5,579 nucleotides of DNA. Source: Clostridium sp. CAG:510. Lineage in GTDB: Bacteria; Bacillota; Clostridia; Lachnospirales; Lachnospiraceae. A program made the position numbers and the translations under genes. The notes beneath the pieces were generated by a model. The model was not told the DNA's origin. It did not search any database and saw only the letters and a program-made list of their open reading frames with translations. The stretch spans positions 41,155-46,733 of the forward strand of contig FR880836.1 in assembly GCA_000434615.1 (NCBI GenBank), read 5' to 3'. Each line of letters opens with the position of its first letter. Positions within the stretch are counted from its first letter, which is position 1. This document shows, one piece after another, positions 5,501 through 5,579 of this stretch.

Positions 5501-5579
5501 ATGAACAACTATTGTATGATCCAGAACTCCAAAACGTTTGCATTTTCCGCAGAGAATCCAACCGGTGTACGCGCAGGTG
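5501..5579 (+). CDS. Probable glycoside hydrolase family 172 (DUF2961) protein, N-terminal fragment
   Basis: The ATG at 5501 follows AGAGAGG with normal spacing. Only 26 residues are visible. Their end, FSAENPTGVRAG (15-26), matches the start I associate with DUF2961/GH172 proteins, where a short arginine/serine stretch leads into S-x-E-N-P-T-G followed by glycines. Family members hydrolyse or rearrange fructan or arabinofuranoside-type sugars. The call rests on one short motif, so it is provisional. The orphan sugar-binding-protein end just upstream supports a carbohydrate operon. The gene now sits downstream of the regulator remnant's promoter and may be read from it unless the intervening stem-loop stops transcription. 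Confidence 0.5.
   Translation, partial: MNNYCMIQNSKTFAFSAENPTGVRAG

Noticed and set aside
5269..5508. 79-residue minus-strand open frame
   Set aside because: It runs opposite the sugar-binding-protein remnant and the leader of the hydrolase, with no ribosome site or recognisable motif.

Overview
The window looks like chromosomal DNA of an anaerobic Firmicute, most likely a gut-type Lachnospiraceae/Clostridia member. This is inferred from strong AGGAGG-like ribosome sites, sigma-A promoters with T/A-rich spacers, a LAAC lipoprotein signal, and protein styles typical of that group (fused ABC permease, zinc-ribbon/one-TM protein, GH172-like start). No RNA gene, CRISPR array, complete insertion sequence or phage gene was seen.

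Region 1 (1-3373, minus strand) is one ABC importer operon read right to left: a solute-binding lipoprotein (2213-3373), a fused two-domain permease (519-2204) and an ATPase (1-498, running off the left edge). Spacing is tight (8 and 20 bases), so the three genes should form one transcript and one importer: lipoprotein outside, 12-helix permease in the membrane, ATPase inside. The family is the Fe3+/phosphonate/spermidine-like branch. The substrate cannot be fixed, and I do not see the classical twin-tyrosine ferric site. The permease carries a 10-A tract exactly in the linker between its two halves.

Region 2 (3374-3848) is a divergent intergenic region of 475 bases. It holds two tandem 33-35 base repeats, each with a TTACG/CGTAA dyad, just upstream of the lipoprotein gene. 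It also holds a separate 48/49-base tandem repeat of unknown nature, and a good sigma-A promoter facing right.

Region 3 (3849-4770, plus strand) is a single-gene unit with its own promoter and likely terminator. It encodes a zinc-ribbon protein with a conserved-looking middle domain, one membrane helix and an outside tail rich in Asp, Tyr and Trp that ends in DSSWDS repeats. Its function is unknown.

Region 4 (4771-5048) has no convincing gene but contains two good inverted repeats, followed by an extended -10 promoter with operator-like palindromes.

Region 5 (5049-5579, plus strand) looks like a recombination scar. The first 55 codons of an ArsR-type regulator run directly, out of frame, into the last 51 codons of what looks like a sugar-type solute-binding protein. 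After a stem-loop and a short tandem repeat comes the start of a probable GH172 (DUF2961) glycoside hydrolase that leaves the window on the right. The simplest reading is a deletion that removed the regulator's DNA-reading helix and most of a sugar transporter gene, placing the hydrolase behind the regulator's promoter.
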